Under the pieces are notes generated by a model that was given only the letters and a program-made list of their open reading frames with translations, was not told the DNA's origin and made no database searches. A program made the position numbers and the translations under genes. Shown here in pieces: positions 34,998 through 44,786 of a DNA stretch of 63,158 bases; the first letter of the stretch is position 1; each line of letters starts with the position of its first letter. Source of the DNA: Bacteriovoracaceae bacterium UBA7317. GTDB lineage: Bacteria; Bdellovibrionota; Bacteriovoracia; Bacteriovoracales; Bacteriovoracaceae. Location of the stretch: assembly GCA_002474345.1 (NCBI GenBank), contig DKQD01000020.1, positions 8,504-71,661 of the forward strand, given 5' to 3'.

Positions 34998-36800
34998 ATG
35001 CAAAGCAAACCAAAAATAGAATTCCTTTCTAGAGTTCCTAAAAAGCACTACCTTTTCTTTTTGCTCTATTCTTTTTTGGTAATATCCTTTTTTTGCTCAC
35101 TTTCTATCTACCTTTGGGAGAACCTTAAAAACCAGAAAATCACTGAAACACAAAAAGAAAGAACAATTGAAATGTTCAAAGATGAGATTATCTATAACTT
35201 TGAAAAAAAGCAGATAAAAAACAATAAAAGGATTTTAAAAATAATAACTGATATTCTTAAAGTGGACGGTATAGAAGTTTACTGGAAATCTGAAAAGCCA
35301 ACTTTAACTTTTAAAGTGGAAAACTTAGAAAACAAAAACTTTTACAAAATTCCTTTCTTTTTCAGCTCTAAAAAAGAACAACCCATTAAGTTTATTTTCT
35401 TAAAACTAAGCTCGAATGGAAAAGATGAAAAGCTAAAGCAAGGGCCTATCCCTTTTAGTATTCTCTTAATTGGTGCATTTATTTGTATTCTCCACCTATC
35501 CTTTCTTATATGGAAAAGTATTTTTAAACCTATTTTAAAAGGTATCGATAAAGATGTTAGTGAATCAACTAATAAAATGGGTGACTTCAAAGCATTAAAA
35601 ATAGCTTCAGATTTTTCTCAAAAAATACTCTTGCTAGTAGATGAAAACTTGTCCGTCCTTAATGATCAGTCTGTTTTTTCCAACCAAGTTTTCCAAGGCA
35701 ATATTAAAAATGAAAATGTTGTAAATGAGTTTTTTGGTAAATTCCTCTTCTTATCCCACGAACTGAGTCGAATAGAGTCATCACTTATTCTTTCTTTTGG
35801 AGATGATACGATCCAATTTAGTGCCGTAAGCTGCCACTTTCCTAAGCAAGGTACACTCCACGTAGGTAACCAAACAAAACATTTTAATTTCTTCTACATG
35901 CCTTTGCTAGATGATCACCACAATGTTCAGCATATTCTCATATCTTTGGTTGAAAATACAGAAATTCAGACTCTAAGAAGAATCATTAACAAAGTTAAAA
36001 AGGAAAGCTCTATTGAAAAAGATATCCTTAAAGCCGATAATGGAGAAGAATTTTTAAAAAAGCTAACAAAAAGCAGGAATTTTATTGCAACACAATTAAA
36101 ACAAATTAATTCTAAGTTAACAAACGAGTTCGATCAAAGCTTTAAGAATATGCTTTTTTATGAACTTTACAAAATCCTTCCTGAAGCCCCCTTTCTTAAA
36201 GCATCCATTCAAAACATTAAGGTAAAAATGGAAAGGAAAATGGACACCCCCCTGGAATATCCAGATTTTCCCTCCAATAATGAGTCCGATTACTATTATA
36301 CAAAAACCTTAGTGCCTATGAAGTTTGTCATATTCCTTGAGGCTCTGTGTCAAATATCAAAAGTCTTGGGAGAGTTCTTGGCGAACTTTCAAAAAGCAAA
36401 GCATGAAATTATCTACTCAAACCGACGTATTTATCCAATTGTTGAAGAAAGGCTAAAAGAGACCTTCCTATTATATAAAAATATATTTGATATGATTGAG
36501 GTCAACAGCAATGAAGATGTTTTAAAGCACTATAAAGACTTCAAAGAAATTGAAGTCGAATCAAATCTTTACAATTCTTTATTGCTTTTAAAAAGCCTAC
36601 TCGTCACGCTTTCTTATCTATTTAATGCAACCAATAATGATTCATTATCCAATACTTTCCACTCCTCTTCAGATAAACTTAATCTCATTCTTGGAAGAAA
36701 AGGCTTAAATAAAAACAATATTTCCGTTGGACTTTTCGAGGCCCATAAAATGCTCCATTTAAAAGCAGAAGTAATAAACCAAATAATCAAAACCAAATAA
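34998..36800 (+). CDS. two-TM membrane sensor-like protein lacking kinase domains
   Basis: 600 residues. TM1 about 19-40 (YLFFLLYSFLVISFFCSLSI), a periplasmic loop of about 110 residues, TM2 about 152-171. After the second TM comes a PAS-like segment (about 205-325: ILLLVDENLSVL ... ISLVENTEIQTL), ordered like that of the CheA-like kinase at 26926-29202, then about 270 helical residues with no HTLKG Hpt motif and no ATPase boxes. Its stop is 11 bases before the receiver gene at 36812, so the two form an operon. I infer a sensor that signals without its own kinase activity. Confidence 0.6.
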   Translation: MQSKPKIEFLSRVPKKHYLFFLLYSFLVISFFCSLSIYLWENLKNQKITETQKERTIEMFKDEIIYNFEKKQIKNNKRILKIITDILKVDGIEVYWKSEKPTLTFKVENLENKNFYKIPFFFSSKKEQPIKFIFLKLSSNGKDEKLKQGPIPFSILLIGAFICILHLSFLIWKSIFKPILKGIDKDVSESTNKMGDFKALKIASDFSQKILLLVDENLSVLNDQSVFSNQVFQGNIKNENVVNEFFGKFLFLSHELSRIESSLILSFGDDTIQFSAVSCHFPKQGTLHVGNQTKHFNFFYMPLLDDHHNVQHILISLVENTEIQTLRRIINKVKKESSIEKDILKADNGEEFLKKLTKSRNFIATQLKQINSKLTNEFDQSFKNMLFYELYKILPEAPFLKASIQNIKVKMERKMDTPLEYPDFPSNNESDYYYTKTLVPMKFVIFLEALCQISKVLGEFLANFQKAKHEIIYSNRRIYPIVEERLKETFLLYKNIFDMIEVNSNEDVLKHYKDFKEIEVESNLYNSLLLLKSLLVTLSYLFNATNNDSLSNTFHSSSDKLNLILGRKGLNKNNISVGLFEAHKMLHLKAEVINQIIKTK

Positions 36801-36811
36801 GGATCGGTTTT

Positions 36812-37183
36812 ATGAAAATACTTGTTGTGGAAGATACAGAAGAATACAGAAACAAAATCACTGAAGCTCTTCTCATAAGAGGAGATGAAGTATTTCATGC
36901 GTCAAATGGCCAAGAAGGTCTCGATCTAATTAAAAATAAAGATGACCTCGATTTTATCATTACTGATTTACATATGCCGATAATGGATGGGATCACAATG
37001 CTTCAAGAGCTTAAAATGGACCCCAACTACACAAGAAATATTCCCGTTCTTATGCTAACGACTGAAGCAAACAAAGAGTTAAAACAAAAAGGGCAAAAAG
37101 CCGGAGTGAGCAGATGGCTTTTAAAACCTGTTACCACTCAAGTCCTCTTCAGAATTTTAGACTCAATTGAAGCAAAACTTTAA
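36812..37183 (+). CDS. single-domain response regulator, partner of the membrane sensor
   Basis: 123 residues, receiver only: MKILVVEDTEEYR (E7-D8), phospho-acceptor D52 (DFIITDLHMPIMDG), Thr in VLMLTTEAN, switch lysine in WLLKPVT. AAGGAT ribosome binding site seven bases before ATG. Co-directional and 11 bases downstream of the sensor-like gene. Confidence 0.9.
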   Translation: MKILVVEDTEEYRNKITEALLIRGDEVFHASNGQEGLDLIKNKDDLDFIITDLHMPIMDGITMLQELKMDPNYTRNIPVLMLTTEANKELKQKGQKAGVSRWLLKPVTTQVLFRILDSIEAKL

Positions 37184-37262
37184 TTTTTTATTGTAAATCG
37201 TATTCAAAAAGTGGTAAGTGTTCCAAAAATTCCAGTTATTTAGAATTAAGGAGGCTTATACA

Positions 37263-37742
37263 ATGGATGAAAGACAAAAAGCTCAAAGTGTAGGAGACAT
37301 ACCTTCTGGACTCTATATTGTTTGCTCACAAAATAATGATGGCCACAAAGATGGTTATCTAGCAAGTTGGGTACAGCAGGCTTCTTTTAAACCTCTTCTC
37401 ATTTCACTATCTATAAACGAAAGCCGTCCAGGCTACAAACACATAGTTGAAGGTGGGACCTTCACCATTAATATTGTAGGGGACCAAAACTCGGGCTATT
37501 TGAAACATTTTTGGAAAGGTTATGCCCCAGGAGAAGGGCCATTCAATGAAATACCTCATGATGTTTCTCCACAAGGAGGAATTATTATAAAAGACGCTAA
37601 GTCCGTCCTTGAGTGCAAAATGGTATCAAAAACAAAGCCAGGTGACCATACGATCATCTTTGCAGAGGTGCTTTCTTCTTCACCTACTAATGAGAGTTTT
37701 AAATCAAAAGTCCACCTAAGAAAAAATGGACTTGATTACTAA
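37263..37742 (+). CDS. flavin reductase-like (FMN-binding) protein
   Basis: 159 residues from the ATG at 37263, which is preceded by AAGGAGG; upstream in-frame starts lack such a site. The sequence follows the flavin reductase-like fold: SVGDIPSGLYIVCSQNNDG, DGYLASWVQQASFKPLLISLSINESRPGY (the FMN-contacting part), GGTFTINIVG and the later DHTIIFAEVLSS. These proteins bind FMN and supply reduced flavin or act in diflavin systems. Partner and substrate unknown. Confidence 0.82.
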   Translation: MDERQKAQSVGDIPSGLYIVCSQNNDGHKDGYLASWVQQASFKPLLISLSINESRPGYKHIVEGGTFTINIVGDQNSGYLKHFWKGYAPGEGPFNEIPHDVSPQGGIIIKDAKSVLECKMVSKTKPGDHTIIFAEVLSSSPTNESFKSKVHLRKNGLDY

Positions 37743-37775
37743 GGGATAAAACCCCTCCTTAATATTGAGGACGCC

Positions 37776-38153
37776 ATGAAAGGAATGTTTAACCATCTAG
37801 GCAACCAATTAAAAAATAGACTGTTCAACACTACTCTTTTAGACGACTCAGATCCTGAGCTTGACCACCTAAGGCGGCTCAGGCGTCTTCGAAGATTCAT
37901 GGGAAATATTTCAGCAGAAGAGGGAAGGAGTGTAGAATTAGAAATTGAAGAACTCTCTCTCAAGTTCGGCTATCCGCCTCAACAAATAACACAGTTACTA
38001 GAGTGGATTATAGAAGGACAAAAAAGCGACCCTCTTTTATACAAAAACAACCTAAGGATGGCCCTTAAGCTTGCAAAGACCTTAGGTCGATCAAGATGCA
38101 CTTCACTCACCAAAAAAGACATTGGAGAACTTATTCCTCCTCTGCTCCACTAA
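37776..38153 (+). CDS. hypothetical protein with arginine-leucine repeat
   Basis: 125 residues, helical, no signal or TM. It contains HLRRLRRLRRF (about 31-41), a strongly basic amphipathic stretch that may contact nucleic acid or membrane. The C-terminus (KKDIGELIPPLLH) is helical. GAGGA ribosome binding site. It follows the flavin reductase-like gene by 33 bases and may share its transcript. Confidence 0.5.
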   Translation: MKGMFNHLGNQLKNRLFNTTLLDDSDPELDHLRRLRRLRRFMGNISAEEGRSVELEIEELSLKFGYPPQQITQLLEWIIEGQKSDPLLYKNNLRMALKLAKTLGRSRCTSLTKKDIGELIPPLLH

Positions 38154-38255
38154 GCTAACCTACTCTTTTTTTCATGCTATGGGCCTTTACTTTAATTTGC
38201 AAATCCAAGATCATTAAAAAGGATGGAAAACAAATAGTTATTTAAGGACCTAGAC

Positions 38256-39272
38256 ATGATGTTTAGAAAAAGCAGGGATTGCTTTTACCCCTCTGAAAGT
38301 AGTCTTTCATTTTTTAACTCCTTCCCATGTAAACTTCCCCTCCTATTATTTCTTACTTTTATTTTAACTATGATTTTAAAACCCAACAGAGCATTTGGTA
38401 ACCCCTCATTTGAAGGTCCAAAGAAACATTATTTTTCACTACCGACTAAAGATACGCTCTCAGTTCAAGAAACTAAATCACCTTCTTCAAAAGGGTCAGT
38501 TGTAAGAGGCCCCGTCACAATCCATTTGCCTAGAATTTATAAAAAAAGAAAGGACAACAAAAGTTTCCCTTTACTATTATCCCTTCATGGCTTCGGGAGC
38601 TTTCCACTCTTCCACGAAGGATTCTTCAAACTTAGAAAAGTTGTCAATTCAAAAAAATTTATCTTGGCCACACTTCCTGGCAGCTTTAACAAAACAGGAC
38701 AAAGGTTTTGGAACGCTGGAGACTGGTGCTGCGACTTCCATAAAAGTGGCAGAGATGATGTTCGTTATATCCTCCACGTTCTAAAGCGGCTTAAGAGTCT
38801 ATACAGTATTAACCCTAAAAAGGTGGCCCTCTTAGGACATTCAAATGGCGGATTTATGTCTTATAGGCTCCTTTGTAAATATCCAGAGCTCTTCTCAGGA
38901 GTCATTTCTATCGCAGGGGCCATGCCAAAGGGAATAGGACTTTGCAAAAAGCCCCACTCAGCCTCTATCCTCCATATCCATGGGAAAAAAGACGTTGTTA
39001 TAAAATATAAAGGATCTCCTTTCCATATAGGCGCAAATGAAACAGTTGCAACCTGGCTAAACCACCAGGAATGCGACACAAAGCGTCACAAAAAAAAACA
39101 AAGCATCATATTAAAGTGGGGCACTTGGCCTAAAATAAGAAAAAGTAAAACGTGGTCTCATTGCCAAACAGGCTCTAAAATTTCTTTTTGGAGTATTTCT
39201 CGAGAAGGTCATTTTGCAGACTTAACGCAAAGTATGAAGTTGAAAATGATTGACTTTATTTTCAAAGACTAA
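38256..39272 (+). CDS. exported CE1-type esterase (PHB depolymerase / LpqC family)
   Basis: 338 residues. A hydrophobic segment at about 28-43 (PLLLFLTFILTMILK) after a long N-region indicates export. The catalytic region follows the polyhydroxybutyrate depolymerase/feruloyl esterase pattern: FPLLLSLHGFGSFP (oxyanion), RFWNAGDWCCDF, nucleophile GHSNGGFMSYRL, acid in LHIHGKKDVVIKY and histidine in SREGHFADL. The likely substrates are polyesters or acylated carbohydrates outside the cell. AAGGA ribosome binding site seven bases before the start. Confidence 0.87.
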   Translation: MMFRKSRDCFYPSESSLSFFNSFPCKLPLLLFLTFILTMILKPNRAFGNPSFEGPKKHYFSLPTKDTLSVQETKSPSSKGSVVRGPVTIHLPRIYKKRKDNKSFPLLLSLHGFGSFPLFHEGFFKLRKVVNSKKFILATLPGSFNKTGQRFWNAGDWCCDFHKSGRDDVRYILHVLKRLKSLYSINPKKVALLGHSNGGFMSYRLLCKYPELFSGVISIAGAMPKGIGLCKKPHSASILHIHGKKDVVIKYKGSPFHIGANETVATWLNHQECDTKRHKKKQSIILKWGTWPKIRKSKTWSHCQTGSKISFWSISREGHFADLTQSMKLKMIDFIFKD

Positions 39273-39425
39273 CCTTTGTTCAACTTTATTGTTGATAACC
39301 ATTAAATTTCAACAACCTCTTACAGACTAAAGCTCTTATTACTTGCCAGGTGACAGAATCCCTTTGTTATGATCTAAGAACCGTTTCTAACTTAACAATG
39401 ATTCGATAAACAGGGGACTTACTTT

Positions 39426-40463
39426 ATGTTCAAGAAAAAAAGTTTCTCATTTATTTTGCTTTTATTACTTTCCTTATTAATTTCTTGCGGCCAATCACCT
39501 GGAGGCGGTGGAAATCCTGGTGGTGGTGGAACACCTAACCCTCCGACTGGTGGATCAAACCCCGGCTATGTCTATGAAGACAATGGTTTACGTTATACAA
39601 AGGAGAACACACCTGTTGTCTTTTATGTTAATAAGGACAAATATAATACACATAAGGCAAGCTTTGATAAAACCGAAGCAGGCTATCGTTCAAAGTCTGG
39701 CAAGCAACTCATTAAGTTTGTCCCACGTGACGGAAACCCAAAGTTTTCGACAATTGAGGATACATCTAATTTGTGGAGTGAAAAAGGTGAACGCTGGATT
39801 ATGTTCAGAGAAAATCAAAGTGAATTCACTGATCTAGATGGTGCGGCAGGTGTTTGCCTTTACTCATGGAACCAAAACAATGAGCTTGTTTATGCTGAAA
39901 TAGTTATTGACAGCCAGACAGTTACAAAAGGTTATTACTTTCAGCAAGTCCTCCTCCACGAAGTAGGACACGCCCTTGGATTCAGTCACACCTTTGAAGA
40001 TGACTACTCTCTCATGAATTATAATTATTCATACAAAACTGATGGACTCACTTATCTAGACATCCAAAGAACTCATGAAAAGTATCCGTTCAGCATGGTT
40101 GGAACTTATATAAAAGACCTCGAAAAAATTGCTGCAATTAAAGAAAGTGAGCATAGAAAAAACTATGAAAACTATATAATTGAAAACTACGGTCTATCAG
40201 AAGGAAGGGCCAATGAAGTTGCTAAAGTTGTTTTAGGTTACAAAAAACTAAAATCGAAAAGGTCTCTAACTCAAAGAGATAAAAATATCTTAACTGAAAA
40301 GCTTTTAGGCTTTGATTATGAAACAGGCAAGAATGCTCTTGCCAAGGTTATCTCAGGCGAAAAGTCTGATGAAATCGAAGAGCTCTTCAAAATGGCAGCA
40401 GACAAAAATAATATCGAGCCGGAGCACGTTAAAGAACTTGTTGCAGAGGTTTTTCTACAATAG
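39426..40463 (+). CDS. matrixin-like metalloprotease lipoprotein
   Basis: 345 residues. Signal peptide with lipobox LLISC (C21), then a Gly/Pro linker (GGGGNPGGGGTPNPP). The catalytic domain contains HEVGHALGFSH (H178, E179, H182, H188), the HExxHxxGxxH zinc motif of metzincins, and the Met-turn SLMNYNYS (M197). It would be an outer-membrane-anchored zinc endopeptidase. The last about 110 residues form a module shared with the lipoprotein at 13080-13916 (GLSE ... KRSL ... LLG). No propeptide cysteine-switch is obvious. Confidence 0.88.
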   Translation: MFKKKSFSFILLLLLSLLISCGQSPGGGGNPGGGGTPNPPTGGSNPGYVYEDNGLRYTKENTPVVFYVNKDKYNTHKASFDKTEAGYRSKSGKQLIKFVPRDGNPKFSTIEDTSNLWSEKGERWIMFRENQSEFTDLDGAAGVCLYSWNQNNELVYAEIVIDSQTVTKGYYFQQVLLHEVGHALGFSHTFEDDYSLMNYNYSYKTDGLTYLDIQRTHEKYPFSMVGTYIKDLEKIAAIKESEHRKNYENYIIENYGLSEGRANEVAKVVLGYKKLKSKRSLTQRDKNILTEKLLGFDYETGKNALAKVISGEKSDEIEELFKMAADKNNIEPEHVKELVAEVFLQ

Positions 40464-40508
40464 TTTTTTAAACTAAAAAGTAGTCAATGGTGAAGAGGTG
40501 GCAGTAAA

Positions 40509-40628
40509 ATGAAAAAGAACAGCAATAGAAAAAAGTTAGTTAACTTTTCTCTTCTATTCATTATTATTGCCATTTCCTTCATACTCATTACTTTTGTTTT
40601 CAACACATTTTTCCATCCCCAAACATGA
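40509..40628 (+). CDS. 39-residue single-TM protein
   Basis: A basic start (MKKNSNRKKLVN) followed by a transmembrane helix (FSLLFIIIAISFILITFVF) and a short tail. A GAGGTGG sequence lies 8-10 bases upstream as possible ribosome binding site. It sits between the metalloprotease and FAH genes on the same strand. No family recognised. Confidence 0.45.
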   Translation: MKKNSNRKKLVNFSLLFIIIAISFILITFVFNTFFHPQT

Positions 40629-40706
40629 ATTAAACTCAAAAGACTTTAAACATCTTCCATATAATAATATCCTTTTTTAATTTCCGTAATTGGTTAGAAT
40701 AGAAGA

Positions 40707-41312
40707 ATGACAATTTATTGTGTTGCCAGAAATTACGCACTTCATGCAAAGGAACTTGGAAACAAGCTACCAAGTGAACCTGTTATTTTTATAAAAGCTG
40801 ATACTTCTCTAAGACCCTTTGGCCAATCTGAAATAGCTTATCCCCACGAAACTTTTCACTACGAAGGAGAAGTTGTCTTAAAAATTGGCAAAGATACTAA
40901 AATCGGCTCAAAGGTAAATCTTGAAATGATTGAGTCCTTTGCTCTTGGAATAGATGTTACCAGAAGAGAAAAACAAACAGAGCTTAAAAAAAATGGCCTT
41001 CCCTGGACCGTCTCTAAATCATTTTTGGGCTCGGCAATTGTTTCTGAATTCAAACCAAGAGAGCTTTTCCAAGACCCTAATTCAATTTCATTTCAACTAT
41101 TAATCAACAAAACCTTAAAACAAGACGGCAATCTTAAAAATATGATTTTTTCTCTTCAAACAATCCTTGAAACCCTACTTGAGTTCACTCCCTTAAAAAA
41201 AGGCGACCTCATATTTACAGGAACCCCTGAAGGTGTCGGGGAGATAAAGCTAGGGGATAGTTTTGAAATGATCTTTCCCGAAATCAATTTCCATGAAGAG
41301 GGAAAACTCTAG
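40707..41312 (+). CDS. fumarylacetoacetate hydrolase (FAH) family protein
   Basis: 201 residues. The FAH fold landmarks are visible: IYCVARNYALHAKELGN, PVIFIKADTSLRPFG, the metal-binding glutamates in HYEGEVVLKIGKD (about 52-64), and FTGTPEGVGEIKLGD near the C-terminus. Members act as hydrolases, isomerases or decarboxylases (for example oxaloacetate or acylpyruvate) on 2-oxo acids with a divalent metal. It precedes the LDAH-like hydrolase gene by 18 bases and is probably co-transcribed. Confidence 0.9.
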   Translation: MTIYCVARNYALHAKELGNKLPSEPVIFIKADTSLRPFGQSEIAYPHETFHYEGEVVLKIGKDTKIGSKVNLEMIESFALGIDVTRREKQTELKKNGLPWTVSKSFLGSAIVSEFKPRELFQDPNSISFQLLINKTLKQDGNLKNMIFSLQTILETLLEFTPLKKGDLIFTGTPEGVGEIKLGDSFEMIFPEINFHEEGKL

Positions 41313-41330
41313 CTAGAGAAAAAAATAGTT

Positions 41331-42140
41331 ATGAAAAACCTCTCGCAAAAAAACCTCTTCATATTAATTCCAGGAAACCCAGGCATGTCTTATGCCTATG
41401 ATTACTTTATAAATTCGCTAAAAAAAAGGCATGAAGGAGATCTTTTCTATTGCCACCAACACTTAGGCCAGGCGACTAATGATGATTTTTTTCCATCCCT
41501 CACCATAGAAGACCTCATAAATGACCACAGAGAATTCATAGAGTCCAAAATGAGCCTTCATGGAGAGTGCAATTTAATTCTTATAGGGCATTCTCTAGGA
41601 GGGCTTTTAAGCCTCGAAATCTTCCAAAAAAAACTCCTTCCGATTCATAGAGTTTTCCTTTTATGCCCATTTATTGAACTCTCTTTTCCAAATATTTGGT
41701 TTGTAAAAGGCCTTAAACGGAAAGGCTTTCAAAATGGACTCAAACGGTTTGTGAATATCGTGGGAAAGGCGCCTGGTCCCCTACAAAAACCTATTCAAAA
41801 CTTTTTCAACCTTGGAGACTACGGGGAGCAAATTTTCGAAGATTTTAACCGCGAAAACTTTAAATACAACTTTTTCTCCCTGCTTCAAAGATACCCCCTC
41901 CACTACGAAAACCTAGATTTAATGGATTGGTTAAGAACAAAAGCGGCTCCAGAAGATAAAGAAAAACTCTATTTTATATTTGCAAAAAGAGATCCTTGGT
42001 CCCCCAAAACACTCTATAAGAAACTTCCAGATTCAATTCCAAAAACATTTGACCCAAGAATTAACCACAACTTTTGCCTCAACTCTTCGCAATGTAAAAT
42101 TATGGCCACTTTAATCCATAAAAGACTTTTCAATTTTTAA
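41331..42140 (+). CDS. alpha/beta hydrolase of the LDAH (lipid-droplet-associated hydrolase) type
   Basis: 269 residues. The family signature LFILIPGNPGMSYAYDYF near the N-terminus (IPGNPG is typical of the LDAH/DUF2305 group) is followed by the nucleophile elbow LILIGHSLGGLLSLE (GHSLGG) and a late NHNFCL with the probable catalytic His. It has no signal peptide. In the family the role is in lipid ester metabolism, but the substrate here is unknown. It shares an operon with the FAH-family gene. Confidence 0.8.
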   Translation: MKNLSQKNLFILIPGNPGMSYAYDYFINSLKKRHEGDLFYCHQHLGQATNDDFFPSLTIEDLINDHREFIESKMSLHGECNLILIGHSLGGLLSLEIFQKKLLPIHRVFLLCPFIELSFPNIWFVKGLKRKGFQNGLKRFVNIVGKAPGPLQKPIQNFFNLGDYGEQIFEDFNRENFKYNFFSLLQRYPLHYENLDLMDWLRTKAAPEDKEKLYFIFAKRDPWSPKTLYKKLPDSIPKTFDPRINHNFCLNSSQCKIMATLIHKRLFNF

Positions 42141-42190
42141 AAAGCGTTTTATTATGCGTTTAGAAATTTTCTTTTAAAAGGTAAAGTCTT

Positions 42191-42910
42191 ATGAACAAAG
42201 AAGAATTGTCTGCAAAATTTGATGAGATAGCTGAAGATATCCACTTCTTCAAAAGCCTTTCTAAAAAAGATTTGGGGACATTAAAAAACCAATTGGTCTC
42301 CCACCGTTATAAAAAAAGCCAGATTATTCTATTCCAAGGTGGAAGAAACTTTGGAGTTTACTTCGTTTTAAGTGGAAGTGTAAAAATAACAAGGTCTGAA
42401 AAAAATAACCGAGAATCATGCCTTAAATTCCTTAAAAAAGGTGATGTTTTTGGCTTTGAAAACCTCTTTAGAGATCAATCTTTTATAACCGTTCAATCAC
42501 TCCAAGACTCCATCGTTAGCTTCATTCCAAAAGAGTTTTTCCTGTCATTTGTTGAGTCCAACCCAAAACTAGCTCTTGGACTTTTAAAATATTCAAATGA
42601 CCTCATTTGCAATTATCAGGAAAGGTTATCTTACCTTACTCAGAACAATGCAGAGGAAAACCTCGCTAAAGTTCTTCTTGACCTTCACTACGAGCTTTCA
42701 AATTCAGAAAACCTATTGAAGCCCATTGAAAATGGTAAAGCCCCCTACTCTATACCGCTTTCCAGGTCTGACTTGGCCAGCATGATTGGTACTGCTCAAG
42801 AAACGGCCATAAGACTCCTCTCAAAGTTCAAAGAAGAAGGCTTTATCGAGCAGGAAAAGAGGAAGATTTATGTTAAAAATGTAGATCCAATGAGAAATAT
42901 GACTAGGTAA
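42191..42910 (+). CDS. Crp/Fnr-family transcriptional regulator
   Basis: 239 residues. N-terminal cyclic-nucleotide-binding-like beta-roll (SQIILFQGGRNFGVYFVLSGSVKI, KGDVFGFENLF) and a C-terminal winged helix with recognition helix region PLSRSDLASMIGTAQETAIRLLSKFKEEGFIE (about 192-224). The N-terminal cysteine cluster that binds Fe-S in Fnr is absent (cysteines occur only in ESCLKF and LICNY), and the PRL/RxAL phosphate-cassette residues of cAMP-binding Crp are not conserved. So the effector is unknown. Ribosome binding site AGGTAAAG. Confidence 0.88.
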   Translation: MNKEELSAKFDEIAEDIHFFKSLSKKDLGTLKNQLVSHRYKKSQIILFQGGRNFGVYFVLSGSVKITRSEKNNRESCLKFLKKGDVFGFENLFRDQSFITVQSLQDSIVSFIPKEFFLSFVESNPKLALGLLKYSNDLICNYQERLSYLTQNNAEENLAKVLLDLHYELSNSENLLKPIENGKAPYSIPLSRSDLASMIGTAQETAIRLLSKFKEEGFIEQEKRKIYVKNVDPMRNMTR

Positions 42911-43045
42911 CGGCCCTTCCCTCGGCTCATAAAGTGTCAAGCTGTTACCACTTTTACATAAAAACCAGTAATTTATGTACATTTTATAACATCCCTTTCA
43001 CCAAATTCAAAAAAGCATTATACTTGGGCCCAACTAGGAGCCCTC

Positions 43046-44159
<1,114 letters not shown>

Positions 44160-44173
<14 letters not shown>

Positions 44174-44786
44174 GAACTGAGCGGAAAGTAAGGTTGATTC
44201 TTCCCTCTACAGGTCTTTTTGTAGGAGAGACCCGGTGCTGCCAAACCTTCTGAAAGTCACCAGTCATAACAAGTAGACTTCCATTGTGTAAATCGACCTT
44301 GTTGGAAGAGCTTTCTCTGCTTTTCAGCTTCGCCCTATAGAGAAAACGCCTCGTGGCCCCTAAGCTTAAAGAAGCAATTACTGGTTGATCACCTAATTCC
44401 GGCTCGTTATCGCTATGCCAGCCCATATGATGCTTCCCTTCTTCATAATAATTGGCAAGAACACTATTAAAAGAAACTCCAAGCAACCCTTCAATATCAG
44501 GTTTGACCTCTTTTATGCCTGGAGGCCACCCATCAGCGCAAAATTTTTGCCCTGAATAAGAGTAATGGACTCCTTTATCGCCGGCCCATGAGACTAACCT
44601 TGGAACTGGATGAGATTTACCATAAATAGTAATCCAAGTTTGCTTCCAAGAAACCTCATTTACGCATTGATTATAGAGTCTTAGTGCCTTATGGGCAGAT
44701 AAAAAGTCTGGTATAAAATAAAGTTCTCCGGGAAGGAGGCACTTTGCCTTTTGAAAAAAGGTTGAAGGCCGTATATTAGGTTCCAT
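44160..44786 (-). CDS. alkB: AlkB-type 2-oxoglutarate/Fe(II) dioxygenase
   Basis: 208 residues from the ATG at 44786 (MEPNIRPSTFF); a longer start at 44864 would run through the neighbouring gene. The AlkB/ALKBH2-3 pattern is clear: NYYEEGKHHMGWHSDNEPELG with the HxD pair (WHSD), SLSLGATRRFLYR, and QHRVSPTKRPVEGRINLTFR with the third iron ligand His and the 2-oxoglutarate-binding Arg residues. It repairs alkylated bases (1-meA, 3-meC) by oxidative demethylation. A TATAAT on the minus strand about 20 bases upstream (within the glycosyltransferase gene) may be its promoter. The start codon overlaps that of the divergent glycosyltransferase gene. Confidence 0.9.
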
